Below are positions 1 to 11,446 of a stretch of DNA of 64,000 nt, one piece after another (position 1 is the first letter of the stretch; each line of letters opens with the position of its first letter). The stretch is from positions 235,787 through 299,786 of the forward strand of contig ML682029.1 of assembly GCA_007922195.1 (NCBI GenBank), written 5' to 3'. The translations under genes and the position numbers were made by a program. The stretch is from Podocnemis expansa (lineage: Eukaryota > Chordata > Testudines > Podocnemididae). The notes beneath the pieces were generated by a model. It had not been told where the DNA came from and made no database searches. It worked only from the letters and a program-made list of their open reading frames with translations.

Positions 1-122
1 TTTGAATTAAAGTGGATTAATTTGAACTAATGGTCAAACTAAGGGCTTAGTTCAACTAACCATCAGGTCTTACTAATTCGAATTAAGCTTTCATTAGTTC
101 AAATTAAGAAGTATAGACATAC
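1..122. mobile_element. Right end of a palindrome-rich Harbinger-like MITE (cut by window edge)
   Basis: AT-rich sequence made of short palindromic units around TTCGAA and TTGAACTAA, ending in a GTATAGACATACC-like terminus. The same design recurs at least eight more times in this window, with ends of the type GGCTATGTCTACACT. Only the right end is present. Class assignment (PIF/Harbinger-like) is inferred from the 3-bp target duplications of the complete copies. Confidence 0.6.
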
Positions 123-450
123 CGTATGAGTTGAGGCAGGACTACCAAAAGGTAAGGGAGCTAATTATCTGGTTGTTGGTGCACCAAAGATATGCAGTTT
201 CTACAAAAAGCTGGATGCCATCATCATTGGAGATCCCGTATCCACCAGCAAGACCTCTGTGGATATTTAGGGAGTCTGGAGATAGCACTCAGTGGTGTGA
301 ACCTTGAGGATGATGTGGAGGATGAGAAAGTGGAGTTGGAAGGGATAGTGGGATAAGTGACAAGAATCATCCAGTGGTAGGTTGAGTCAGGACATCCTTT
401 TAACTTTGGAGGGCTCTAGCCAGTCTCGGCACTGGAGTGCCTGAAGCAGG
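123..450 (+). pseudogene. Fragment of a Myb/SANT-like (MADF-type) DNA-binding protein, transposon-derived
   Basis: A short reading frame near 195-270 encodes CSFYKKLDAI followed by a serine/threonine stretch. An acidic run (VNLEDDVEDEKVELEG) follows near 299-355 in another frame. This pairing resembles the aromatic end of a trihelix/Myb-SANT-like domain followed by an acidic linker, as in accessory proteins of PIF/Harbinger transposons and their many genomic copies. Stop codons (for example the TAG at about 268-270) and frame changes show it is dead. The left terminus of the DIRS1-like element follows directly, so that element appears to have inserted into or beside it. The identification rests on pattern recognition without a database search. 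Confidence 0.45.
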
Positions 451-477
451 AACGGTGGGTTACTGAGGTAACCGTTC

Positions 478-690
478 TTCTTCGAGAGGGGCTGCTGACA
501 TGCATTCAGTTACAGGTGTGTACATGCTGCAGTGCACAGTTACCCAGAAAGTCTTTTAGCCCTAGCCTGTCAGCAAAGGGTCAGCAGCAAACGCCCCCTC
601 TGTGCTGTGACCACGGCTATATATATATATGGCTGTGACCCTGACCCTCCTCAATCCTTTCTTTTCACCAACTCTGAGTAGCAGTGGTGG
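478..690. repeat. Left inverted terminal repeat of the DIRS1-like element
   Basis: Begins TTCTTCGAGAGG, contains CATTCAGTTACAGGTGTG, TTTTAGCCCTAGCCTGTC, a TATATATATATA tract and GTGACCCTGACCCTCCTC. All appear in the same order in the complement of 6835-7035. The short TA tract differs in length between the two arms. Confidence 0.8.
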
Positions 691-727
691 AGGGAGGGAT
701 CTAAATGTATGTGAACAACCTATCTTG

Positions 728-812
728 AAGAAGGATGGTTACATCAGTAACCCACCATTCTTCTTTGAGCACTGCTCACTTCCTTCAGTTACAGATGACT
801 GTTAGTGATACC
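728..812. repeat. Internal complementary region of the DIRS1-like element
   Basis: This stretch (GTAACCCACCATTCTTCTTTG, then TTCAGTTACAG) repeats the outer edge at 451-510 (GGTGGGTTACTGAG, CGTTCTTCTTCGAG, TTCAGTTACAG). DIRS1-like elements carry such a short internal copy of their outer ends next to one terminal repeat. Boundaries are approximate. Confidence 0.6.
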
Positions 813-837
813 CAGGATGGTGGGTGGAGCTACAGCT

Positions 838-1990
838 TACCCACATTGAGGACGGATCTGCCCAATGGGCCATCCTCTCACTCCTGTTGGACAACAGCGT
901 AGTCCATCATGAGGGTATGCACTGATGACTACGTGGCTGCTCTGCAGATCTCCTGGATCAGGACCTGAGTAACGAAGGCCATTGAAGAGGCTTGGGCCCT
1001 TGTTGAGTGTTCCCTGACCCTCCTGGGGAGGGGTGTACCTGACCGTCTGTAGCAGTCTCACATACAGTTCACTATCCATTTAGAGATGCACTGTGTTGTC
1101 ACTGATTGTCCTCTTTTTTGCTGTGCAACCACAACAAAAAATCGGGAGGTCCTACAGAATGGGTGTGTGCACTCAATATACATTAGGAGCCCCTTCTGAT
1201 ATCTGATATAGTGGGTGTGCCGCTTCCTCGGTTTCTCTGTAACTTGAGGGTCTGGGAAAAACATCCAGAGGCAAATGTCCTGGTTCAGGTGGAACAGGGA
1301 GACCACCTTGGGGAAGAACAATAAGTGCAGTCATAGCAACACCTTGCCAGTGAAAAACCTTGTATACAGAGGTTCCGAGGAGAGGGCCCTCAGTTCCGAG
1401 ATCCGTCTTGCCATGGTTATGGCTATTAGAAAGGCAACCTTTCATGAAAGGACCAACAATGTAGAGGAGTTCAAGGGTTCATAGGGTGACTCTGTTAAGC
1501 TGTGAAGCACCACATTTAAGTCCCATTGCGGAGTGGGTTCTCTGGATTGTGAGTAGATCCTCTCAATACCCTTCAGGAACCTGGCAGAAATAGGGTGAGA
1601 GAACACTGGGATGCCTTCCACCTTACCATGGAGGGCTGAGATCACTGCTAAGTGAACCCTAAGAGAGGTAGTAGATAAGCCCCTATCTTTAAGGTCCAAG
1701 AGGTTGTCGAGAATGGAATCAATGGGGGGCTGACTCCAGTATTATCCCTCTTTTTCTGGACCAGAGGAAGAAACGTCTCCACTTAGCCATGTAGGTAGCC
1801 CTAGTCAAGGGTCTCCTACTGCCTGTTAGTACCTCTTTAACTCTCTCTGAATGGAGTTTTTCAGATTCGTTCAACCATGAAGCCTCCAGGCTGTCAGGTG
1901 TAGCACTCTGGTTCGAGTGCTGTAACCAGCCTGAGTCCTGTGTTAGCAGGTTGTCATAGAGAATCCCAGAAAGCACTCTTGGATCCCCTG
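838..1990 (-). pseudogene. Tyrosine recombinase (integrase) of the DIRS1-like element, broken
   Basis: Minus-strand segments read in order across three frames. The first has a SAM-like core-binding region (ATYMAKWRRFFLWSRKRG at about 1810-1760). It is followed by STTSLRVHLAVISALHGKV and then TMARRISELRAL, with the first catalytic Arg. Next comes a stretch with PKVVSLFHLNQDICL and CISKWIV. The catalytic box follows as HSTR (His codon 1007-1009) and then EICRAAT-stop-SSVHT, where a Trp codon has become TAG, with a candidate nucleophile Tyr shortly after. The R...HxxR...Y pattern of tyrosine recombinases is therefore still visible despite frameshifts. In life this enzyme integrates the circular DNA copy. 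It is non-functional here. Confidence 0.8.
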
Positions 1991-2639
1991 TTCACAGCCA
2001 GCTACGGTGGAGCCTTCTCCCGTCCAGCAACCGAGTCTCCACGCTACCTGTAGCCAGCTCCCAAATCCAGGCTCAGAGGGTCCGACTCTTACTCTGTGTG
2101 GTCTCTCCTGGGGTAGGCTCCTCCCTCCAGGAGGGTCCCACTCATCCCAATCAGCAGTGACATTCGGCCAATGTAGAAGTCAGAGGGTTTATTAGCAATC
2201 CAGTTTGCACAGCAGCTAAGACAGTTGGCTTTCAGATGAACCAGAAGGTAAAGCTGTAAACCCCCAGGAAGAGGCCCCAGAGATCCTGCCTCTCAGAGCC
2301 CCATCTCAGAGCCCAGGTCTGCACTGTGGGAGAGGTGGAACAGAGTGTCTGTCAATAGGTCACTTAGGATCAAATACCAGTGCTGCCTGGGTCCATCTGG
2401 CACTATTTGTATCATGCCTGCTCTGTCCCTCTTTTTTTTTCAGGAGAGCCCTGTGGATCAGGGGAATTGACGGGAATGCATACATCAGCAGACTCCCCCC
2501 CACCCATGGAATTAGAAGAGCATCCAAGAGTGAGCCCTTCTATTGACCTCTGAGAGAGCAAAAATGACAACACTTCCCATCCTGACATGTCATGAATACG
2601 TCTACCTGGGGTGTCCCCACCGACTGATGATATGAGACA

Positions 2640-4200
2640 CAATTTCTGTGTGCAGAGACTGTTTGTAATGGGACAAGAAGGTCCTGCTCAGTGAGTCTGC
2701 TGTACTGTTGTCTACTCCAGAAAGGTGGACTGCCATCAGAGTATAGTTATGCCTCAGAGCCAGTTCCCGCAGGTTGGTAGCTTCCGCTCAAACAGCCAGG
2801 GATTGAACACCCCTCTGACAGTTTTTATAAAACATGGCTTTTGTGTTGTCCATCTGGACCTAGACTGTTTTTCCCTTATTAAGTCCAGGAAGGCCCTGCA
2901 GTCTAAGTGGATGACTCTGAGCTCCTTCACATTCATGTGAAGGAGTCTGTCCCTGAATGGCCAGTTCCCTTGGGTTGATAGCCCCTCCAAGATGTGGGCT
3001 TCCAACCCCATTTCCGACACATCAGTGATCAGCGTCACCATAGGGCATGAGGTCTTGAAGGGAATGCCCCCTCATGGCAAATAGTGGGTATCACCAGTGT
3101 GGCAAACTGCTGGTTTTCCAGCACTGGGTCTTGTGCTTTTCTTTAGTGGAAGTGGGTCAGGACAGACCCCAAATTCCTGAGTCCTGAGGGCACTTGCACT
3201 GGTGAAGCTCCAGGGAGGGGAGAAGGGGTTTGGGACCCAGGCCTGCCCTCTACTCTGGGTCCCAGCCCAGGGGCCCTATTAAGTGCAGCTATGTGCTGCT
3301 GACAGTGTCCCAGCCTACACTTCTTTCCCCTGGGCCGTCTTCCCCCTCTGTCCTTACAGTTCCTTGTGCCTGCCCTCCCCTTAGGCCAGGTTTCTTTTCT
3401 GAACTAATGAGAGTTCAGATACACCTTTCTTTCTTGTCTCAAGTCCAGTCACCTTCTACAAACTCTTCTGCTCCTTTGCTTCAAACTCCTCTATTCCTTT
3501 GCTCTGCACAGCACCACCCTCCTGCTCCTTCTCCAGCTTGTGCAGCTTCTGTTTGGAGCAGAGAGGCTTTTATCAAGTACCTGGCTACTTCTTAATTGAT
3601 CTCAGGTGCCTCTAATTAATCTGCAGAAACCCTGGTTAGCCACTGGGAAACAAAGCCTTCAGCATTCTGAGGCTCACATACCTCCCTTTTTTTATTCTCA
3701 GGCTGTCTGCTGGTTTTGCTCTCACACCAGATTTCCAGTGTTGATTTTTCCTGGGTTATGCACAGCCCCAGCTACTTGCACAGTCTTCGTGTAACTCTGA
3801 CACTGTGTTGAACCTGGTGTTTTGATCTCCTTTTTATTAACCAGTCATCAAGGAAAGGGTAGATTCTTACACCCTGCCTCTGCAGGTGTGCCACCACTGC
3901 TATCATTCATATTGTGAACACCCTGGGGGCTAGGGAGAGACTGAAGGGGAGGGATGTAAACTTAAAGTGATTCCTTCCCACCACAAATCTGAGGAATCTC
4001 CTGTGTTTGGGTCTTATTACTATGTGGAAGTACATGCCCTTTAGGTCAAGGGTCGTCAACCAGTCCAGTTGGTCTAGAGCTGGGATGATCTACAATAGGG
4101 AAACCATGTGGAATTTCATTTTCCTTAAGTGTTTGTTTAGGGCTCTGAGGTCTAGGATAGGCCTCAGGTCACCATCTGGCTTGGGGACCAAGAAGTAGCA
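2640..4200 (-). pseudogene. Reverse transcriptase-RNase H of the DIRS1-like element, broken
   Basis: The complement of 4200-3960 reads YFLVPKPDGDLRPILDLR..., an in-frame stop, then LTTLDLKGMYFHIVI. This matches RT motifs 1-3 and A, with the LDL aspartate kept. The catalytic YxDD box survives as IYPSLDDWLI near 3850-3830, with Ser in the usual Tyr position. Downstream (3041-2754) is an RNase H domain with LITDVSEMG (first Asp) and NVKELR (Glu); the third acidic position reads RWTTQ, so it is lost. Several stops and frame changes separate the parts. It would have copied element RNA into DNA. Confidence 0.75.
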
Positions 4201-4233
4201 GGAGTAGAAACCTTCACCCCCACTGCTTCCTTA

Positions 4234-4257
4234 CCCTAACCCTAACCCTAACCCTAA
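4234..4257. repeat. Short interstitial telomere-like tract, (CCCTAA)4
   Basis: Four perfect CCCTAA units in a row, inside the DIRS1-like element between its gag-like and RT regions. The 5' flank TTA and 3' flank CTTTAACC look like worn extra units. Confidence 0.9.
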
Positions 4258-4529
4258 CTTTAACCTTTCCTGTCGCTCCCAGAGAGAGCAGTTTTTCACA
4301 TTCCCTTTGTAGCAGCAGATCGAGCTCTGGATCCCCAAGGTTTGAGCAAGGGGGTGGTTTTCTGTCTCGGGGTATGGATTTGAACTGTATGGAGTATCCT
4401 TTGGATACTGTGTCTAGTATCCAGTGGTAGGTTGTGATGCTGGCCTAGTGATGTAAAATGGGGCCAAATGGTCGTTGAAGACCAGGGCTTGGGTGGGTGT
4501 ATGGTGGCCCTCTGGTTGACCATCAGAAA

Positions 4530-6530
4530 CTCTGTCTTTGGCCAGCAAGATGAGAGGAGCCATTTCCCTGTCAGAGAGCCCAGGCTGTGGACTGGGATTT
4601 GGATCCCCTGCCGGACAGGTTTCTCTTCCCGTCAGTTCCCCCATACTGGCGCTGAGGTTGCTGATAAGATCTTGGGCACGACCCCTGTGGCTGCTGCTGC
4701 TGTTGCAGCTGTTGGGATTCCTGCTGTGTCTGTTGGGGTCTCAAGGAGCATCTAGTCCCCTAACGTGTGTACATGCCAAGGGACTTCAAGGTGTCTCTAG
4801 AGTCCTTCATGCCATGCAGCTTGGAATCTGTGGATTCTGCAAACAAGGCAGGACCCTCAAAGGGAAGGTCCTGGATCACTAGCTGCATTTGCTGGGAAGG
4901 CCAGACCCTTGCAACCAGGCTGCTCGCCACATCGACACTGCAGAGCACATGCTACAGGAGGCAGTGTTGGATGCATCCCAGGAGGTCATCAGGGCATCAC
5001 AGGAGGCCAAGACGCACTTCTCTACCATTGTCTCATAATTCCGCAGGTTCTTTCTGGGAACTATGTCTCAGAAATGCTCCATAGATCTCCAGAGGTTGAA
5101 AAGATATCTTCCCATGAGGCCTGGTGATTGGCTATATGCAATTGAAGGGCTAAGGTGGAGCAGACATTTCTGCCAAAGAGGTCCAGTTTCTTTGCCACCT
5201 TATTTTTAGGAGTGGAGGCTGGCTGGCCCTGGCTTTCCTGTTGGTTGACAGAATTCACTACTAAGGAACCTGGAGGAGGATAGTGAAACAGAAAAGCAAA
5301 CTTGTCAGATGGGACGTGGTACCTCCAGTCTGCAGCCTTGGACACTGGAGGGATGGACGTCGGAGTTTGCCACTGGGCCCTCACTATTTTATATACTCCT
5401 TCACATAGAGGAACAGAGACGCTCATGGGTGGGCCACGTCATCCACGTTGAAGAGGGGATCAAAGTCCTCTTGATGACCCCAAGGTCCAAGTTTAGGTTT
5501 GCTGCCATGAGCCTCAGTAAATCCTGCTGGATGCAAGGGTTGTCCCTGTACACTAGGCCTTTGGTACGTGGCTTTGTCTGGGGAGGAAGACAACAGAATC
5601 CATGATCTGCTGTGCCAAACAATGCTGGGATGGTTTCCTCATCCAATGCTTCAGGAGAACCAGAAGTCCTAAGCAAGGGCAGTACCGAAGGGCCTGGAGA
5701 GGCAGACTCATCCTCCATGGGCCAGTCCATCCACCTGCTAGACCACTCCCTGAAAGAACACAGTGCTGAGTCGCAGAGTGTCAAGGAATGGCCTCTATCC
5801 TCCTAGTGGCGGTCAGTACCACACTGGTGCTCGCAGGACTGGCTCTGTGTCCCTGCTGGTGTGAGCAGAGCCAAGGAGGCAGGGTCAGTGCCAAGAGCAT
5901 GTACAACGAAGGAGCCGAGTACAGGTCATCCTGGTGTTGGGGAGTGGGGAAGCACTTATGGTGACGTTTCCTTGCATGTTTCGGAACCTTTGGAGTTAGT
6001 GCTGGAGTCACGTGGGAGTGGCCATGCTGGGAGAAAGTGGTGGAAGCAGAGATGGATCTCATACGCCTCGACCCCTGCAAGCATGGTACTGAGGACTCAC
6101 ATGAGGATTCAGGGGAGGACAGATATCTGTTTCCAGCCCCCTGCTCCAGCTCAAGGCTAGTGCCATTTTCTGGTGCCGAAGGGGATCCCATTGGCGGACA
6201 TAGTGTCAGTGCTGGCCCACTTGTTGGGGTTGTCCACTCCTCTGAAAGGAAGGCTGGTTTGCCCCTAGACTGAGTGGGTCTCAGTGGTGTGGGGATCGGT
6301 TGCTGGAGTAGTGCCTTTGCCACAGTGAAAACCTCCAGAGTCGAAGGCACTGGCAGGCATTCTGGTCCCTTTCCTCAGGGAGGAGTTGCCAGCAGCAAGG
6401 TTGCATGGCACTGAGACGGTGCCGAGTCAGAGGCTGATCGCAGCTTTTTATTCTTAGCCAGAAAGCAGTACCGAGAGGCTTCTGGTGCCAACCTGGCACA
6501 TAGTGCTGGCGAGTCCTTGGGCGCATCAGG
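4530..6530 (-). pseudogene. gag-like region of the DIRS1-like element, broken
   Basis: The clearest piece is the complement of 5426-5061, with QWQTPTSIPPVSKAADWRYH, then YPPPGSLVVNSVN and KKLDLFGR followed by LQLHIANHQA. This is a composition I associate with gag-like proteins of vertebrate DIRS elements. Upstream (6350-5430) are low-complexity Ser/Pro/Glu-rich segments in shifting frames. Order and strand agree with the RT and recombinase. Nucleic-acid packaging is inferred from position only. Confidence 0.6.
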
Positions 6531-6834
6531 CATATCTGGCACTGGCTGTAAAGCCTGTTCTTTGGCAGTATTGGTCAGCCTTCACTCCCTGTCCTTGCAC
6601 ATCCTCCATTTGAAGGACCTGCATGCAGAGCATTTGTCTGCCCAGTGTTACTCACCCTGGCATGAGTAACTTCTCATGGGGATCAGTGGTTGGAAAATCC
6701 TTGCTGCAAATCACCCTGGGCTTGAATCCAGGCATGATAAGTGAGAACGAAGGACGGCTCTGGTGAGGGATTCAATTAGGAAAAACAACAAACTAGACAG
6801 GTGCTTGAACAATGGCAAGGGTGGGCTGTTCCAG

Positions 6835-7035
6835 CACCATCGCTGGGGGTGGAAAGAAGGAAGCGAGGAGGGTCAGGGTCAGGGTCACATATATAGCTGC
6901 AGTCATGGCACAGAGGGGGGGGATGGCTACTGACCCTGAGCCGACAAGCTAGGGCTAAAAGATTTTCCAGAAAACTGTGTGGTGTGGCACATGCACACCT
7001 GTAACTGAATGATGTGAGCTGCATTCAAAGAAGAG
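6835..7035. repeat. Right inverted terminal repeat of the DIRS1-like element
   Basis: Complementary to 478-690: GAGGGTCAGGGTCAGGGTCAC, a TATATA tract, GCTAGGGCTAAAAGATTTTC and CACACCTGTAACTGAATG appear in the order expected for an inverted copy. It ends at about TTCAAAGAAGAGA. Confidence 0.8.
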
Positions 7036-7600
7036 AGATTAGCTTCAGTTTGCGTTTCAATACTGCAGGGAGACATGAAGTAAACCTCTGCTAATTTTAA
7101 TGAGGTTAGAAGAGGGACAGAAATAACCAGAATAGCGTCTTCAACACATTTTTTTCATGGCTACAAAGAGAACAAGCTGAATAGATTTCTTTAGTTCATA
7201 TCGAGGAGGAAGTAAATATGGTGAGCACACCCCTGACTCATGAGAGTTTTTCTATACTTTTTAGACTGCCTTGAGGGCTTGAGAGGCCTTCTGTTACTGA
7301 AGGCCTGATCACTTACAAACCAAACTTTATTAACTTTTTCAGTTATTGAGACGCCTATCTATTTTTTTTTGATAGTTAATTTGCCCTGAACACCACATGA
7401 TATAATACACAAATTAGAGCCCACAGCAATTGTTCATGTGTTAACTTTATGGGCTAAGTATATTCCTGCTATCTTTCAACTGACTTCATACATGTTTTAA
7501 TAGGATATTTGCTAGCCTCAAATGGGAACTATCCAATGTGGTTTAGCACAACAGTGAGCATGTGGCATGGATAACTCACCATGACTGAGATTCATGACAA
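7036..7600. other. Spacer without gene
   Basis: AT-rich sequence between the DIRS1-like element and a PLE tail. Parts near 7440-7560 (GGGCTAAGTA, TTTCAACTGACTTCATAC) match spacer copies near 37690-37740 and 59710-59760, so this is duplicated keratin-locus spacer. Confidence 0.5.
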
Positions 7601-7602
7601 AG

Positions 7603-7720
7603 TAGGATATTCTCCCACAAAAGCTCATGCAAAAAATAAATTTGTTAGTCTTTAAGTGCCACAGGACTCCTTGTTTGTTTGTTTTACTGAACTAGAATGA
7701 CACAGCTTCCCCTTTGGATC
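7603..7720 (+). mobile_element. PLE 3' tail, solo (right-arm type)
   Basis: TTCTCCCACAAAAGCTCATGC, then AATAAATTTGTTAGTCTTTA, then GTGCCACAGGACTCCTTG and an ACTGAACTAGA segment. The same string, inverted, ends the coding PLE at 52684-54165, which is why it is called PLE tail rather than a SINE. 5'-truncated. Confidence 0.65.
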
Positions 7721-8936
7721 TTGAGATTCACTTGTGATTCTACAACTGTCTCCCTGTTGAAGCTTCCATCAGTGTGCTTGTGCACCTCGACATGGATCAG
7801 ATCTAATAGTGAATTATGCTCAGTGATCATAGACTTCCTCAAATCAACAGCCTTCAGGACCCTTCAGGCTCACTACAGTGTATGTCTCCACAGTGTAGTA
7901 TTATTTGAATCCTCAAATGTTCTCCAGGGATTGTAGAGTCCCAAACTGTAAATTAGAATTCCAGTGTTCTCACAATAAAGTATGGAGAGAAAGATACACT
8001 CCAAGCAAGATTCTCCATAACCCAAAATGGGTAAAGGGCCTTCCTTTGATCTGATGTTGCTGAAACTGTGGTCTTTCACATTGTTTACCATCTACCCTTC
8101 CACTTCAAAATATATATAAAATGGAAATGCAAAGGTATGTTGAATGAAAATCAAAGAGGCCCAATTTCAGAGCCCAGGAATCACAAAATAAGCACTGGAA
8201 TGACATCTGTGACCTTGACATGAATTTTTTAAATGTATCTAATGATCAATGTTGAAACATTTGATACCAGGAAAAAAGTTATTACTGTTGCAATAACACA
8301 CTTCTTTAGTTATATAAAACTTGCTAAGTGTTTGTGAAGTGCTTTGAAATGCGTATGTCAGAGGAAATCTCATATAATTCTCTATAAAAGGTATAATTAT
8401 ATGTGTTTGACAGTGCCCATTAAAATGAAAGTTAGTTGGCGAATGATTGGCAGAGTCAGAAAGAAGCCCCAATGGTTGGGGCTACTCATCCCAAATACTG
8501 ATTTCTTCATGCTGAACCCGTCTCAGTACGTACAATTGAAGGTTTCCAGATATGCAACCAGTATAAGAGTAAGTCTTCTACAGGCTCATTCTGGAGTCCT
8601 TTTTTATTTTGTTTTGATGATTTTGAGGTAAATTTTGGATGAAGTGTCTTCTGATCTATGTGTGAGCAGTGGTCAACCATTGAGAGTCTTGCAGTTCACT
8701 TTGTCCCACTTTAATTGAATGTGGCAACTCAGTGGTGGGTTTTCACACCTCAGAAAATTAAAATCAAAGTATTCACACTTCACACACTTCAGAAGATTTA
8801 AATTATCCTGTACGAAAACTTCTCCTACTTCAGTTCTTCATGGAGATTTTTATTTCTATGGTGCTTAAAATGTACATGTTTGTAATTCCTTTCAACCTTT
8901 ATTATCCTCATGGTATAAAGAATGTAATGTTCTAGA
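7721..8936. other. Keratin-locus spacer, no gene
   Basis: AT-rich. The segment 8300-8350 (TATATAAAACTTGC, GTGTTTGTGAAGTGCTTTG) recurs at about 37530, 39130 and 60560 and inverted at 36850 and 58130, marking it as part of the duplicated spacer. Short open stretches (for example 8344-8631) show no recognisable protein. Confidence 0.5.
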
Positions 8937-9434
8937 GCATAGGTAGCCAAACTTTTTGACCCGAGGGCCACATCCTCAGTATGGCAGCCCAGAGACAGGA
9001 AAAGGGTCAGGATTTAGAGGTGGATGCAGCCACTGCTCTGCCCTTGTGGTGGGAAGGAAATTTGATGAGAAGGGACAGGATGTGGGGAGTTTCTTTCACA
9101 GTTTTTGTTTGCTTTCTCTCTTCCTCTCTCTGTCTCCCTCTGTGCTTTCTCTTTCCTTTTTCTTTATTATGATTTTTTTTTCGGTAGCACAGAATGAAGG
9201 GGAGGAGCCTGGAGAGGAGCTGGATTTCTCTGGGTCCTGGCCTGGGATAAGTGGACGCAGTGCTCTGGCCATGGCTGGACCCCACTGGGCACAACAGGAG
9301 TGCAGTTGCCATACTCCAGGCGCAGCTCAAGGGAGTAAGAGATGGAACCCGGAAGTGTTGCTGCATGCCAATAAGAGCACCTTTCGGCCAGCCTCTGAGA
9401 GAAAGGAGTGGAGCTTACAGGGTGGGATGATCTG
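8937..9434. mobile_element. Possible degraded hAT-like fragment
   Basis: Starts with CATAGGTAGCCAAACTTTTTGACC, which resembles the ends of small hAT elements. Higher GC content than the surroundings. The right end is missing and a CR1 fragment follows directly, so assignment is weak. Confidence 0.3.
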
Positions 9435-10905
9435 CATCCAAGGGTGCTGAGGGACTTGGCCAATGTGATTGCAGAGCCACTGGTCATTATCTGAAAATTC
9501 ATGGTAATTTGGGGATGCCCTGAATGATTGGAAAAATGCAGATATACTACCTCTCTTTAAGGAAGGGAAAAAGGAGGATATGGGGAACAACAGACCAATC
9601 AGCTTCACCTCAGACCCTGGAAATCATGGAGCAGGTCCTCAAAGAATCCATTCTGAAGCACTTGGAGGAAAACAGGGAGATCAGGAACAGTCAGAATGCA
9701 TTCACCAAGTGTAAATCATGCCTGACCAACCTGATTGACTTCTATGATGAGATAAGTGGCTTTGTAGATGCAGGAATAGCCGTCAACGTGATATAACTCA
9801 ACTTTAGCAAAGCTTCTGATACGGTTTCCCACAATATCCTTGTCAGGAAGTTACAGAAGTATGGGTTGGATGAATGGACCACAAGATGACCAGAAAGCTG
9901 AGTAGATCTTCAGATTCAGTGGGTAGGGATCAAGAACTCAACTTTTAGTTGGCAACCAGTAACAAATGGAGTGCCCCAGGGGATTGCTCCTGGGGCCAGA
10001 TTTGTTCAACATCTTTCTTAATGATCTGGATGATGAGACAGATTGCACATTCAATAGGTTTATGGGTGACACCAAGCTGAGGGGAATGGTAGATACACTG
10101 GAGAGTAGGGATAGCATTCAAGGAGACCTAGATAAATTGGAGCATTAGACCAAACAAAATCTCATGAGGTTCATCAAGGATAAGTGCAAAGTCCTGAACT
10201 TAGGATGGAAAAATCCCATGTACTGCTACAGGCTGTGGACAGATCTCATAAGTAGCAGCTGTGTAAAAAAGTACCTGGGAGTTCTGGTAGAGATGAAGCT
10301 GGCTATGAGTCAAGAGTATGCCCTTGTTGCCAAAAAAGCCAATGGCATATCGGGATTCAACACTAGGAGCACTTGCACAAATTGCAGGACATGATTATTC
10401 CCTTCTGTTCAGCACTGGCAAGGGCGCACCTGGAATACTTTGTCCAGTTTTGTGCTCCCCACTATAGAAGGATGTGAACAAAATATATAGAGTCCAGCAG
10501 GGGGAAATAGAAATGATTAGGAGCTTGGGCACATGACATACAAGGAGCTACTGAAGGAACTTGGCTTATATAGGCTGCAGAAGAGAAGACTGAGGGGGGA
10601 TTTGATAGCAACTTTCAACCACTGGAAGGGGTGCTCCAAAGAGGAGGAAACTAGACTATTCTCAGTGGTGACAGAGAAACAGAACAAGGAGCAATGGTTT
10701 GAAGCTGCTGCTGGGGAGGCCTAGGTTGGATATTAGGAAAAGCTTTCTTACTAGGAAGGTGGTAAAGAACTGGAATGGGTTGTCTAGGGAGCTACTATGG
10801 ACAAAACCATGACTGGGATGGTTTAGTGGGAGTGGTCCTGCCTCTGGCAGGGGGTTAGACTAGATGACCTCATGAGGTCCCTTCCAACCCTATGATTCTA
10901 TTTTT
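9435..10905 (+). mobile_element. CR1 LINE, 5'-truncated 3' part
   Basis: Encodes broken pieces of CR1 ORF2 reverse transcriptase: DWKNADILPLFKEGKK-like start near 9525, NSQNAFTKCKSCLTNL near 9690, GLLLGPDLFNIFLNDLDD near 9990, and the C-terminal LQKRRLRGDLIATFNH segment near 10575. It ends in the CR1 3' tail (GACTAGATGACCTCATGAGG, CCAACCCTATGATTCTAT). Several stops and frameshifts. Homologous along its length to the longer CR1 at 46782-49867. Confidence 0.9.
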
Positions 10906-10924
10906 GTAAACTTTTAAGTCCGGG

Positions 10925-11036
10925 TTAGACATAACCCTGGCTGGGATGATTTAGTTGCAGTAGTCCTGCTTTTAGCAGGGAGTAGACTAGATGACCCTAT
11001 TAAGTTTCTTCCAACCCTATAATTCTATGATTCGAT
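10925..11036 (+). mobile_element. Second CR1 3'-tail fragment
   Basis: GGCTGGGATGATTTAG, AGCAGGGAGTAGACTAGATG and CCAACCCTATAATTCTATG repeat the last ~110 bases of the CR1 just before it. Either a second insertion or a local duplication of the tail. Confidence 0.75.
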
Positions 11037-11446
11037 GAGTCGTGAGGGGGGAGGAGCCACTACGTGCTAACTCGAGTGCTGCTCAGTGAGTCCCCTGGGA
11101 CAAAGGGGTGGAGATGGGCGGTAGGAAGTCAGTTGAGGTACTCCGTCTGTAGTGCTGCTGAGCCACCTCTGGAAGGGATGGTGGCTGTAGCAGCCACAGT
11201 GAGTTGTTGACCAGTGCAGCTGGCCGACTGAAGGAAGGGTTCTGGCGGATCGTGTTCAGTCCATGGACTGTAGTTTGCCCTCCTCTATTTTAAAGTGACC
11301 CTGCCCTGCACCTAAGTTACAAACCTGAAGGAATTAATTCCCCCTAGATTACTTTGGCCTCTTAGAGATGTGTGTTTCCAAGGAAAGAAAAATAGTCAAC
11401 CCAGCATACTTCACAACTTGATACCAAACTGTGCCATGACTTAAAG
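11037..11446. other. Unassigned spacer
   Basis: Moderately GC-rich first half, no open frame of note, no recognised repeat. Confidence 0.4.

Larger units (their letters stand above)
451..7035 (-). mobile_element. DIRS1-like tyrosine-recombinase retrotransposon, nearly full length, decayed
   Basis: Read on the minus strand the order is gag-like region (6530-4530), reverse transcriptase (about 4200-3820), RNase H (3041-2754), then tyrosine recombinase (1990-838). This is the layout of vertebrate DIRS1-like elements. The termini are inverted rather than direct repeats: 478-690 matches the complement of 6835-7035 (shared words include CATTCAGTTACAGGTGTG and TTTTAGCCCTAGC). A further copy of the terminal sequence lies just inside the left end at 728-812, matching the internal complementary region DIRS elements use to make a circular intermediate. 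Many stops and frameshifts mean no protein can be made. DIRS elements insert by recombination and usually leave no obvious target duplication; none was seen. Confidence 0.85.

Noticed and set aside
3230..3595. 121-codon open stretch on the plus strand
   Set aside because: It is antisense to the RT/RNase H part of the DIRS1-like element; Pro/Ser-rich composition is a by-product.
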